Shown piece by piece: positions 15,362-22,687 of a stretch of DNA of 64,000 nucleotides. The DNA lies in contig CAXRDE010000004.1 in NCBI GenBank assembly GCA_964229355.1, positions 1 to 64,000 of the forward strand, in the 5' to 3' direction. This DNA is from CAXRDE01 sp964229355 (GTDB lineage: Bacteria > Cyanobacteriota > Sericytochromatia > UBA7694). The position numbers and the translations under genes were made by a program. The notes beneath the pieces were generated by a model. The model searched no databases and was not told the origin of the DNA. It worked only from the letters and a program-made list of their open reading frames with translations. The first letter of the stretch is position 1. Every line of letters starts with the position of its first letter.

Positions 15362-16031
15362 GCGCGATCCAGCCTCCATAAAAACCGGTCGCACTGACCA
15401 ATGAAAATAAGATCAAGCCATAGATCCACATCCAGGGTTGAATTCTGTCAAACCAGATGCCTATTGCGCCCAGGCCCAGAAAGACAATACTGGCAATTCC
15501 CAATTGGCGGTGACGCTCAACCAGAGGCAAATAAGGACTGGTTTCAGAGAAATCCGCAAGCATGCTCTGACCTGAAAAATAAGCCGCAACTCCAAAAACA
15601 AAAGCGATTCCCAGAGCCACGCCCGCGACCGGATAACAAAAATCCCATTTTAAGCCCCCGAAGATTAGCAAAGCGGCGAAAACACCCAGGGCAAGCGGAA
15701 AGTGAATTACTTTATGATGCCAGTGTCCCCACAAGGCTTTTGACCAGGAGCTTGGACCAGCAATAGCTTCATGATCATGGCCTGGGTGCGGAGAGGAACT
15801 CGATGTTTGATGGACGTCGCCGGACTTCGTCGGCGAGATTGTTTCTGAGATTTGGATCGCTGCAGAAGTCCTTGGCTCGGGTGTTGCTGTTTTGCTGGGG
15901 CTGGCTTTAACTGACGGCAAGACTTTGGTCTTATGTTGGTGTTCGGAATGTGCCAAGGCGGAGAGCGAATGGCTCCATCCCAGGGCCAGGATCAAAAGAG
16001 AAAATAACAATAAACGAAAGGGAACATGCAT
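15354..16031 (-). CDS. DUF2231-family membrane protein with His-rich periplasmic region
   Basis: 225 residues: signal or anchor helix (about 5-27), then a His/Ser/Pro-rich linker (HSEHQHKTK, SPHPGHDHEA). The DUF2231 core of four helices starts with HWHHKVIHFPLALG and includes VERHRQLGIAS. The paired His at helix ends resembles heme- or metal-binding four-helix proteins. AGGAG lies about 9 nt before the ATG. It lies between the Met/His-rich gene and the UbiB gene. A membrane metal or redox protein is likely; exact role unknown. Confidence 0.78.
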   Translation of the reverse strand: MHVPFRLLLFSLLILALGWSHSLSALAHSEHQHKTKVLPSVKASPSKTATPEPRTSAAIQISETISPTKSGDVHQTSSSSPHPGHDHEAIAGPSSWSKALWGHWHHKVIHFPLALGVFAALLIFGGLKWDFCYPVAGVALGIAFVFGVAAYFSGQSMLADFSETSPYLPLVERHRQLGIASIVFLGLGAIGIWFDRIQPWMWIYGLILFSLVSATGFYGGWIAHG

Positions 16032-16069
16032 AAGAGAGTACTCCTGGAAATGAATTTGTCACAAACAGC

Positions 16070-16387
16070 TTAAGGGTGATCTTTTTTTGCATTGAGCTTC
16101 ATCATTTGGGAATGCATACTGAGCATTTGCTGATGTAAGGTTAAATGATGTGCCAATACTTTTTTCAAAAGTGCCAGGGTTTGTTTCAGGGTCTCGTCCA
16201 GGTCTTTTTTTTCTAAGGCTTGAATTTGTGACTTGATTTGCTGCTCATAATCGCTGAACTGTTTGACCATTTCGCGATGTTCCTGATGCATCGAGTGACT
16301 CTTTATTTTTGCGTCGTGGGCCTGTAATGGGAGGCTTAGGTTTGTTAACACGGCGAACCAGAGGCTTAAATAGATTAAAGATTTCAT
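16070..16387 (-). CDS. Periplasmic Met/His-rich protein, paralogue of 10034-10375
   Basis: 105 residues: signal peptide (cleavage near LQA-HDA, about 23), then a helical His/Met-rich mature region (HSMHQEHREMVKQF, HLTLHQQMLSMHSQMM). It shares size, layout and several positions with the Met-rich protein at 10034-10375 (HQ-H-EM-K, long helix, Met-rich end). The start overlaps the stop of the barrel gene by 4 nt, so it is made together with the outer-membrane protein. Probable periplasmic copper binder; I recognise no named family. Confidence 0.7.
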   Translation of the reverse strand: MKSLIYLSLWFAVLTNLSLPLQAHDAKIKSHSMHQEHREMVKQFSDYEQQIKSQIQALEKKDLDETLKQTLALLKKVLAHHLTLHQQMLSMHSQMMKLNAKKDHP

Positions 16388-17571
16388 TTGAGGTAAGAAT
16401 GCTCTAAATTTAAGAGTGAATTGCGATCATCAAATTGATCAAAGAAACGCATATCGAAGCTATACACCAGAGCGACCTGTACCCGGTGTTCGTCGCTTCC
16501 GAGTAAACTCTTCACGTCTCCCTGGCGATTTAGATAGCGGTATTGCAAACCCAAATCTAAGTTTTCACCAATGCGATAAAAACCGTTGAGCAACCCAATC
16601 CACTCTGAACTTTGACTCGGATTATTGGGATAAAGACGGGCGCCTCCACTCAGACTGACCTGAAAAAGTGGGCGCTCTAAACGCCGGTGAAGGTAACGTA
16701 AACTCCATAAGGTTGCCAGGGCGTTTGAGCGGGTATAGTCGCTGTAGTCTTCAATACCGGTCACCTCAGAAAAACCTAAATTGTAAGTGGCCTGACCCCG
16801 AAGGTCGACAAAATGTACGGGATCGGGCAACACATTGAGACGAACGCCTGCCGCCAAACTTCTTAAACTATTGTCTATGGGCTGAAGAGACTGAGCTTGT
16901 TGTGCCTGATCTCGTTCGGTTAGAAAATTGTAAAAGCTTAACCCTGCATATTGCAGAACCTCACGGTTCCAAATTTGGGACGCAGGCACTTCGTAAGCCA
17001 AAGTCCCACCTAAAGCATTGATACCAAAAGCATTGGGGTTTTTGAAGTCGACAAAATTTTCAGTATGTACCGTCCCCCACCATCGCTGATCGTAGACATA
17101 ACTATATTCTAAAACGTTTGCATACTGGTGGTCTTGTGTATTTTTACCCCCAGAAAAAGGGTTTAGGACATAAGCAAAACTCAGGGCATCATCGTCTCGC
17201 AAAGTCGGAAACATCACCAATGACGTTTGTGCATTGGCACGACCTACTTTTATGCGTTGATTTTGATTTTCAAGTTGTAAAAAGGTTTGACTTAAAAACA
17301 GATCGCCCAGATTAGAGTCGGCATCGGGCAATTGCACGCCCATGGCAAAGTAACTGCGCCAGTCAGAGTAGAGCTTTTGGCGTAGACCGAGCATAAGGGT
17401 AGAGTCGGAGTAGTCGGGTGTTAAGCGAGTCGTACCCGTATTGGCTTGCCACTTAAGATTGGCAGAAGTAACACCTTTGCCGCTGATTTCAATTTCAGGC
17501 AAGACTTCTGCCGACACAGCGGGGGTAAGTAGGCTCAATAAATAGCTGAGCAGAATCAAAGACTTTTTCAT
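16384..17571 (-). CDS. Outer-membrane beta-barrel protein of the copper operon
   Basis: 395 residues with a signal peptide (cleavage near VSA-EVL, about 22). Alternating aromatic/polar strands follow throughout, such as YRIGENLDLGLQYRYLNRQ and VQVALVYSFDMRF, typical of outer-membrane barrels. Position directly after the multicopper oxidase (23-bp gap) mirrors the copA-copB (PcoA-PcoB) order of Gram-negative copper operons, where CopB is an outer-membrane barrel. Sequence similarity to PcoB is not obvious to me. AGGA precedes the ATG. Function as a copper-related porin is inferred from order. Confidence 0.7.
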   Translation of the reverse strand: MKKSLILLSYLLSLLTPAVSAEVLPEIEISGKGVTSANLKWQANTGTTRLTPDYSDSTLMLGLRQKLYSDWRSYFAMGVQLPDADSNLGDLFLSQTFLQLENQNQRIKVGRANAQTSLVMFPTLRDDDALSFAYVLNPFSGGKNTQDHQYANVLEYSYVYDQRWWGTVHTENFVDFKNPNAFGINALGGTLAYEVPASQIWNREVLQYAGLSFYNFLTERDQAQQAQSLQPIDNSLRSLAAGVRLNVLPDPVHFVDLRGQATYNLGFSEVTGIEDYSDYTRSNALATLWSLRYLHRRLERPLFQVSLSGGARLYPNNPSQSSEWIGLLNGFYRIGENLDLGLQYRYLNRQGDVKSLLGSDEHRVQVALVYSFDMRFFDQFDDRNSLLNLEHSYLK

Positions 17572-17594
17572 GGTTTTTTCCTGTTCATTTACTT

Positions 17595-18818
17595 TTATTG
17601 ATCGAGTAGAACCTGGGGAAGGGTGACCTTGTGCTGCATTTGGCCCATCATCATGACCGCCTCTCGCTCTGCCTCAGGCAGATCGTCATAAACCATCATC
17701 ATCAGGGTTCCCCCAGGATACAATCCATTATTGGTGGCACGGCGGGTATCATGATCGTGAAAAGTCCAGATGCCTCTGTTTTTACCTTCGATGATAATAT
17801 CGTAGGTTTTTCCTGGGCTAAGCGGGATGGTATTGCGTTGCCAAAACTGAGGCAGCACCAAACCGTCGTCAGCTACCATCCAAAAATCGTGACCGTGTAA
17901 GTGAAGGTGATGATTTTCTGTACCGGCATTAATAAGACGTACGCGAATATTCTCGTTTTCTTTAATATTTAAAATAGGCGTAGCGGGGTAAGACTTACCA
18001 TTTACAGTAAACCAGTTAGGCTCAGGTAGCTCTGCTTCTGTACGCCGGTTGACGAGGTAAGGAGGTTGATAGCCTTTTTCAATATGGTCTTCTAAGTCTT
18101 GTTTTGAGTCAAAGCGATCAAAACGTTCTTTATCAAAACGTCCCTGCATCATCAGGTAACTACGCTCTTTCATACGCTTTAACATGGCATTTAGTTCATT
18201 CCGCATGAAGTTAACATCCATGGCCCCATAGATGAGTGTGTATTCTCTTTCATAGGGAAAATGCTTTTTTACAGGGTCATCTTTTTGCTCTACAATAAGG
18301 CTTCCGTACATGCCTGACTGCATATGTAATAAAGTTCCCCAGTGACAATGATAAAAGTGTGTACCATAAGGCTTTGCTTCAAACTCATAAACAAACTCCT
18401 GTTGCGGCATAACAGGGAGTTGCGTCACAAAAGGTACACCATCCATGCGCCAGGGCACATGCATACCGTGCCAGTGAATTGTGTGATTCAGTCCGGTTTT
18501 GTTTTTAAATTTAACCCGCACGAAATCGCCTTCTTGAACGCGAATCTCAGGGCCGGGTACTTGCCCATTGAAGGCCAGAGTATGTACTTTCATTGCAGGG
18601 GCTAGCTCATGGGTTACGATATCAATATAAAGCTCAAACTCTTTCCATTTACCTTTTTTTTCGTAGTCTAGCGGCTTTTTTTGCATAGAACTCAATGGAG
18701 CAGCTACTGTTCCCATTTCGTGATGGGCATGAGATTGCGCAGCCAGAAGTTGAGCTGGATTGATGAGCATTCCCGCTGAAAAAGCACTACCAAATTTTAA
18801 AAAATCTTTTCGATTCAT
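17595..18818 (-). CDS. Two-domain multicopper oxidase
   Basis: About 407 residues from the ATG at 18818. The N-terminus NRKDFLKFG is a Tat-like signal (Arg-Lys variant), so it is exported folded. Domain 1 has HTIHWHG (His115, His117) and an unusual HCH motif HFYHCHWGTLLHMQSGM (His157, Cys158, His159, His165, Met170). Domain 2 has HLHLHGHDF (His306, His308) and FHDHD (His354, His356). The type 1 copper ligands are therefore in domain 1, while the usual C-terminal HCH is HDH. That arrangement fits two-domain (type C-like) oxidases rather than three-domain CueO/PcoA. Likely oxidises Cu(I) in the periplasm. It is driven by a CueR-type promoter. Confidence 0.88.
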   Translation of the reverse strand: MNRKDFLKFGSAFSAGMLINPAQLLAAQSHAHHEMGTVAAPLSSMQKKPLDYEKKGKWKEFELYIDIVTHELAPAMKVHTLAFNGQVPGPEIRVQEGDFVRVKFKNKTGLNHTIHWHGMHVPWRMDGVPFVTQLPVMPQQEFVYEFEAKPYGTHFYHCHWGTLLHMQSGMYGSLIVEQKDDPVKKHFPYEREYTLIYGAMDVNFMRNELNAMLKRMKERSYLMMQGRFDKERFDRFDSKQDLEDHIEKGYQPPYLVNRRTEAELPEPNWFTVNGKSYPATPILNIKENENIRVRLINAGTENHHLHLHGHDFWMVADDGLVLPQFWQRNTIPLSPGKTYDIIIEGKNRGIWTFHDHDTRRATNNGLYPGGTLMMMVYDDLPEAEREAVMMMGQMQHKVTLPQVLLDQ

Positions 18819-18858
18819 GATGACCACGCTGTGAATTAAGGTTTGAAGAACGGTATTC

Positions 18859-18889
18859 AGCTTATAGCCTTACCATGTGGAAAGGTCAA
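18859..18889 (-). promoter_or_regulatory. CueR-type promoter of the multicopper oxidase operon
   Basis: Minus-strand -35 TTGACC (18884-18889) and -10 TAAGCT (18859-18864) are separated by 19 bp. The spacer region carries the dyad CCTTTCC-ACAT-GGTAAGG (18868-18885, 6 of 7 pairs). This closely follows the Escherichia coli copA/CueR site layout (TTGACCTTCC...GGAAGG). Transcription would start about 33 nt before the oxidase ATG. Confidence 0.7.
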
Positions 18890-18915
18890 CGAACTTGTCA
18901 GTTTTTTGCTCATTC

Positions 18916-18946
18916 TTGACCTTGCCTTATAGGAAGGTTGTACCAT
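18916..18946 (+). promoter_or_regulatory. Second CueR-type promoter, facing the C39-like protease gene
   Basis: Plus-strand -35 TTGACC (18916-18921) and -10 TACCAT (18941-18946) are 19 bp apart. The ACCTTGCC...GGAAGGT dyad lies at 18920-18939. It is head-to-head with the oxidase promoter, 26 bp between the two -35 boxes. The first plus-strand gene downstream starts at 19072. Confidence 0.55.
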
Positions 18947-19071
18947 CGAAATCAGTGATACTCGCTGATTAAGGTGTCCTCATTTTACCTAGCTGAGTGA
19001 GGGTATTCGCCATTTACCCTAAGATTAAATTTGTTTTCTCGAGAGTAGTAGACAAAATTGGAGTTCTTTGT

Positions 19072-20187
19072 ATGCCTATTTGGAAAAATCATGTACTTAA
19101 AAATCAGGATTTGAATATAGTGAATCAAAAGTTACAGATCGGTGAAATACTCTTACGGAATGGTTCTATTCAAGAATTGGAACTAAACTCAGTCCTGAAA
19201 AAGCAAAGCGAAAATCCAGTTCCCTTGGGAGAACTACTTGTTCAGGAACAAGTAGTAGACCCTTGGAGTTTAGAAAACGCTCTGTTAGAACAGTTGTTTT
19301 ACAAGCTCTCAGCTTCTAAGCGTCTTTTATTAGGGAAACTGTTAAAAACCATGGGAAAAATATCCTCCCTCAAGCTAAATAAAGCCCTTGAAGTGCAACA
19401 ACAGACGAAGTGTGCGCTGGGTGAAGTGCTCGTGCAAAATTTTTGGTTAGAGCCTCGTGTTTTACATCAGGCATTGCGTTTACAGAAGCGTTATCTGCGT
19501 CATATGGTTCTAATGGCAGCCGGATTGTCTTTTTTAGCATCTTGTAAGACACCAACAGTTCCAATACAAATGCCTCAGTTTTCCGATATGCAGATCGCAG
19601 CCGCACGCCCTTTTACTGCACAAGCTTTAGCTGGAGACTTTAGAACACTGAGTCTGGACTCCGGTTCAAATATACGCATTTATCGTAATGGCAGCAAGAT
19701 TATTGAGAACGTTCCCTTTTTTAAACAAGGTAGAGATAATACTTGTGGTCAAGCCGTCGTTGCAATGCTTGCTAATTATTGGGGAAACAGGCTAGATTAT
19801 CAGCAGTTAGTTAACCAGGAAAACCCCCTTAACCTTGCCACCTCCGCTCCTGCTCTTCGACAATCCCTACGCGAAAAAGGACTGCAAGCCCAGGATTTTA
19901 GGAAAGGTAGCATAGACAATCTTATTTCTGAAATTAATAAAGGTAACCCCACCGCTGTCTTACTGGACTTTGGAAGTATTCAAACAGCCCACTACGTTGT
20001 GGTTGTGGGCTATAACCTCGAACGACAAAGCCTGATTTTACACGACAGTATTGAAGCGCCTTATTTTGAAATGCCTTTATTCACATTTGAAAAAATGTGG
20101 GAAAATAAAGCTATTAGGTCTATTCTTCCGGTGGCAGGTCAAAATTATCAACGCTTAATGTTTAAGGTTTCAAAGCCGATCCCATAA
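19072..20187 (+). CDS. MshEN-like repeats fused to a C39-like cysteine peptidase with internal lipobox
   Basis: 371 residues from the ATG at 19072 (GGAG 7 nt upstream). Residues 20-138 hold about four copies of an LGELLV...L..AL..Q repeat, like the N-terminal MshEN/GspE_N modules. Residues 143-158 are a hydrophobic segment ending FLASC158, a lipobox. The C39/papain-like domain follows: Cys225 (DNTCGQAVVAML), His307 (AHYVVVVGY) and Asp325 (LHDS). The region from Cys158 on aligns with the whole lipoprotein encoded at 36187-36825 (CKTPTVP versus CQPPTVP). A gene fusion that kept a buried lipobox is the simplest reading. It may be copper-inducible through the promoter at 18916-18946. Substrate unknown. 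Confidence 0.75.
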   Translation: MPIWKNHVLKNQDLNIVNQKLQIGEILLRNGSIQELELNSVLKKQSENPVPLGELLVQEQVVDPWSLENALLEQLFYKLSASKRLLLGKLLKTMGKISSLKLNKALEVQQQTKCALGEVLVQNFWLEPRVLHQALRLQKRYLRHMVLMAAGLSFLASCKTPTVPIQMPQFSDMQIAAARPFTAQALAGDFRTLSLDSGSNIRIYRNGSKIIENVPFFKQGRDNTCGQAVVAMLANYWGNRLDYQQLVNQENPLNLATSAPALRQSLREKGLQAQDFRKGSIDNLISEINKGNPTAVLLDFGSIQTAHYVVVVGYNLERQSLILHDSIEAPYFEMPLFTFEKMWENKAIRSILPVAGQNYQRLMFKVSKPIP

Positions 20188-20768
20188 GCTTTTATAGTGA
20201 AAGGGTGTTCAGTGTCAGTCGCAGAACCACTGAATCACAAACGAAATGCCAAAAATGTTCTCTCTTGTTCCAGGTGAGCTGCTCTTACTAGTTTTCAGTG
20301 CTGCAGAATGAGTCGTTCTTCACGCTGGTTGCGAGTGCTTGATCTGGGCTCTTGAACTTTTTTTTGCGTATGAAAAGACCTTCTTGAGACGATGGGTTTC
20401 ATTACCACACCATACACAAGAAACTGTAGTTTCGTCATTTTAGTCTCCCTGTAAAGTAATGAAATCGTGGTCTTGCGTATTGTCTTGGGAGGAAGGGATG
20501 GGCTTACCCCCTTAGTGGTGAGACCTTGAAATACACCCTTCATCCATTGCTGAACACGTTTCATACTTGCCCGTCCTTTGGGTATGTACCATGGGGTATG
20601 CAGTGGTTTCATAATGGCTTTGACTGAAAGAAACTTAAGCAAAGCATAGGCCACAAAACGTCAAACTCAAGGAATTTTTTGGCCTTCATCATGCCTGAAA
20701 ATGTACCTGTGCAGGCATTAAATATGAAATATGAAAGGCTTTGATGTAAGCGTTTTTGATTGTAGAAA
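20188..20768. other. Gene-poor 581-bp stretch at the right edge of the island
   Basis: No convincing intact gene. It contains a possible frameshifted small gene (20320-20438) and most of an IS3 transposase scrap (20729-20782). The longest minus-strand open frame here (119 codons) has no recognisable pattern. The remainder looks like decayed DNA between the protease and aldo/keto reductase genes. Confidence 0.5.
20320..20438 (-). pseudogene. Possible frameshifted small zinc-ribbon gene
   Basis: An ATG at 20438 has an AGGGAG site. Its own frame gives no recognisable protein. Shifting by one base after the third codon (ATGACGAAA) yields SCVWCGNETHRLKKVF and continues to TGA at 20320-20322; the CxxC-G pattern looks like a zinc ribbon. 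A one-A deletion would explain this. Weak evidence. Confidence 0.25.
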
Positions 20769-20782
20769 TCAAAGTAATCCTT
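20729..20782 (-). mobile_element. IS3-family transposase remnant (C-terminal scrap)
   Basis: One minus-strand frame reads KDYFDFYNQKRLHQSLSY, the typical end of IS3-family orfB (Y-FYN--R-HQSLGY). Both sides lack further transposase sequence. The scrap overlaps the last codons of the aldo/keto reductase in another frame, so an old insertion or deletion joined the two. It marks a recombination point at the edge of the metal island. Confidence 0.7.
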
Positions 20783-21725
20783 TGACGGTCTCCGTTTTAC
20801 TGGCTTCTGCGAGCAGCTCCAATTGTGCCGGGGTAAGATGTAAGTCAACGGCACGGCTCAGGTCTTCAATGTGCCGGGGCTTTGTGACGCTGGCAATGGG
20901 AGCCGCAATGGTGGGTTGCACCATAAGCCAGGCCAGAGCAACGGCAGCCGGGGTGGTTTGGGTTTCTGTGGCAAGGTGGTCTAAGGCCTTCAAAATGCGC
21001 TGCCCCCGGGGGTTCATGTATTTGTCCACAATGCCCTGTCCCCGAGGGCTTTGGTCGGCATCGGAAGCCTGGCGGTATTTGCCTGTTAAGAAGCCACTGG
21101 CCAGACCGTGATAGGGAATCACTTGAATCTGGTGGGTCTGGCAAAAGGGCTGAAACTCTTTTTCAAAGGCTTCGCGATCGTAGAGATTGTATTGCGGTTG
21201 GTACACCTGATACGGGGTAAGCCCCTGAGCCTGGGCGGTTTCAACGCTGGCCTTGAGCCCTTCAAAGCTGTAGTTCGAGCCACCGATGCTGCGCACCTTT
21301 TGCTGTTCAAGCAGGTGTTGATAAGCCTCCAGGGTTTTGACAATGGGTGTTTGTGTATCTTCTTGATGGGAGAGGTACACGTCGACATAGCTGGTGTTTA
21401 AACGCTGTAAAGAGGCTTCACAGGCCCGCTGGATGTAGGCGGGATCCAGTCCGGTTTCACCGTGCACAGGCATCCCCACTTTGGTAATAATGACCAGCTC
21501 TTCACGATGCCCACGGGCTTTGATCCATTTGCCTAAAATGTGCTCTGACTCGCCTCCGGTATTGCCCGGGACCCAGGCTGAATAAATATTGGCGGTGTCA
21601 AGGGTGCGAAATCCCCGCTCGAACAGGGCGTCTAAAATTCTGAAAGAGGCTGCTTCGTCAAGGGTCCAACCGAAGACGTTGCCGCCAATAATAAGTTTTG
21701 CAGTGTTTAAAGGGATCGCTGTCAT
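20769..21725 (-). CDS. Aldo/keto reductase
   Basis: About 318 residues of a TIM-barrel NADPH-dependent oxidoreductase. The catalytic tetrad is visible: Asp and Tyr in FRTLDTANIYS, Lys in VIITKVGMP, His in VYLSHQEDT. Cofactor-binding SVTKPRHIEDL lies near the C-terminus. ATG at 21725 preferred over TTG at 21731. The last six codons read into DNA that also encodes an IS3 transposase end, so the natural C-terminus may have been replaced; length is near normal. Substrate unknown. Confidence 0.9.
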   Translation of the reverse strand: MTAIPLNTAKLIIGGNVFGWTLDEAASFRILDALFERGFRTLDTANIYSAWVPGNTGGESEHILGKWIKARGHREELVIITKVGMPVHGETGLDPAYIQRACEASLQRLNTSYVDVYLSHQEDTQTPIVKTLEAYQHLLEQQKVRSIGGSNYSFEGLKASVETAQAQGLTPYQVYQPQYNLYDREAFEKEFQPFCQTHQIQVIPYHGLASGFLTGKYRQASDADQSPRGQGIVDKYMNPRGQRILKALDHLATETQTTPAAVALAWLMVQPTIAAPIASVTKPRHIEDLSRAVDLHLTPAQLELLAEASKTETVKGLL

Positions 21726-21809
21726 ATGCAAGTCACTTTCTATTAGAGAGATCTTTTGGGAGTACCCATAGACGCATAAGGTAACATTTGACAGGACTTT
21801 AAAAACAGG

Positions 21810-22529
21810 CTAACGGGGCTTTGCCAGCACTTGACGAAAGTGACCAATATTAGGGAGACCCGGTTTGCTGGTGCCTTTGACCCAATCCTGCGGATGATCC
21901 GCGACCAGGGTCTGCAGCTGGTTAAAGCCAAAAAGGGGGCGCAGGTCGCTGCGTTGGCTGGTGGGCAAGACCAGGCGCGACTCATTGTCGAGTACCTGAC
22001 TTTTGCCGGCGGCATTGGTGTGTACCAGGACCATGTGAGCAACATTATTGCGATTTTTGACATAAAAAATATGCAGTTCTTTTTCAGGAATTCCCAGATC
22101 TTGCAAAGCCTGGTATTTCGCCAGGGCATAGTCTTCACAATCGCCCTGACCCGATTGCAGGGTTTCTTTTTGGCTTTGCCAATGATCTTTCACACCGTGC
22201 TGCTGCTGATCCGAAAGGTAGCGAATCGTGTTATTAAAAAACGTGTTGATCTCATGTAGCTGGGTATCTACTGTTGCGCCGCGCAAGTCACTTAAGAGGT
22301 TTTTGAGAGCCTGAGCACGGGAACCAGCCGAGGGACTATTTACAAAAGAGAGTTCACTCAAACTTTGACCTGCCGCCGTGGGACTGTGTGTAAGCTGATC
22401 TGTGGGATTGCCTTCTGAGACTGGTGTTACAGGCGAAAATGAGGGCTGTACTTTCGCAGATGAAGACGTCGGGGCTGCATGCCTGACGGGTGGAAATGTG
22501 ATGTTTGGTTGATATGCATGGATTTCCAT
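21810..22529 (-). CDS. Transglutaminase-like cysteine protease (BTLCP/LapG-like) without signal peptide
   Basis: 239 residues. Residues 1-65 are Ser/Thr/Pro-rich and probably disordered. Residues 70-239 carry the papain-like/transglutaminase core with Cys131 (GQGDCEDYALAKY), His165 (AHMVLV) and Asp181 (QVLDNES). LapG-type BTLCP proteins are periplasmic and cut adhesins. Here there is no Sec or Tat signal, unlike that family. A TATAAT box ends 7 nt before the ATG with no ribosome site, suggesting a leaderless mRNA. It resembles the other signal-less wall-type enzymes in this window by its disordered N-terminus. Substrate could be an adhesin or wall peptide; undecided. Confidence 0.8.
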   Translation of the reverse strand: MEIHAYQPNITFPPVRHAAPTSSSAKVQPSFSPVTPVSEGNPTDQLTHSPTAAGQSLSELSFVNSPSAGSRAQALKNLLSDLRGATVDTQLHEINTFFNNTIRYLSDQQQHGVKDHWQSQKETLQSGQGDCEDYALAKYQALQDLGIPEKELHIFYVKNRNNVAHMVLVHTNAAGKSQVLDNESRLVLPTSQRSDLRPLFGFNQLQTLVADHPQDWVKGTSKPGLPNIGHFRQVLAKPR

Positions 22530-22536
22530 AGAACGT

Positions 22537-22542
22537 ATTATA
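22537..22542 (-). promoter_or_regulatory. -10 box (TATAAT) 7 nt before the BTLCP start
   Basis: A perfect minus-strand TATAAT is followed by ACGTTCT and then the ATG. No Shine-Dalgarno sequence is present. Transcription would start at or near the A of ATG, giving a leaderless mRNA. Confidence 0.5.
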
Positions 22543-22641
22543 CGCTAAAACCGGGAGGCGAAGTGCTTAGAATACCTCGAAGGGCTTGAACTGTGCTCGT
22601 TCTGGTCTTACTCAGGGCATCCGCTGAGACAGGGCCTTTCG

Positions 22642-22650
22642 TGCTAGAAT
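22642..22650 (+). promoter_or_regulatory. Extended -10 promoter of isocitrate dehydrogenase
   Basis: TGCTAGAAT forms an extended -10 (TGn plus TAGAAT) upstream of the isocitrate dehydrogenase gene. The leader would be about 30 nt and contains the AAAGGA ribosome site at 22676-22681. No clear -35 box. Confidence 0.45.
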
Positions 22651-22687
22651 GCATCCATCAAAATTAGACCTTGAGAAAGGAAGCTTC

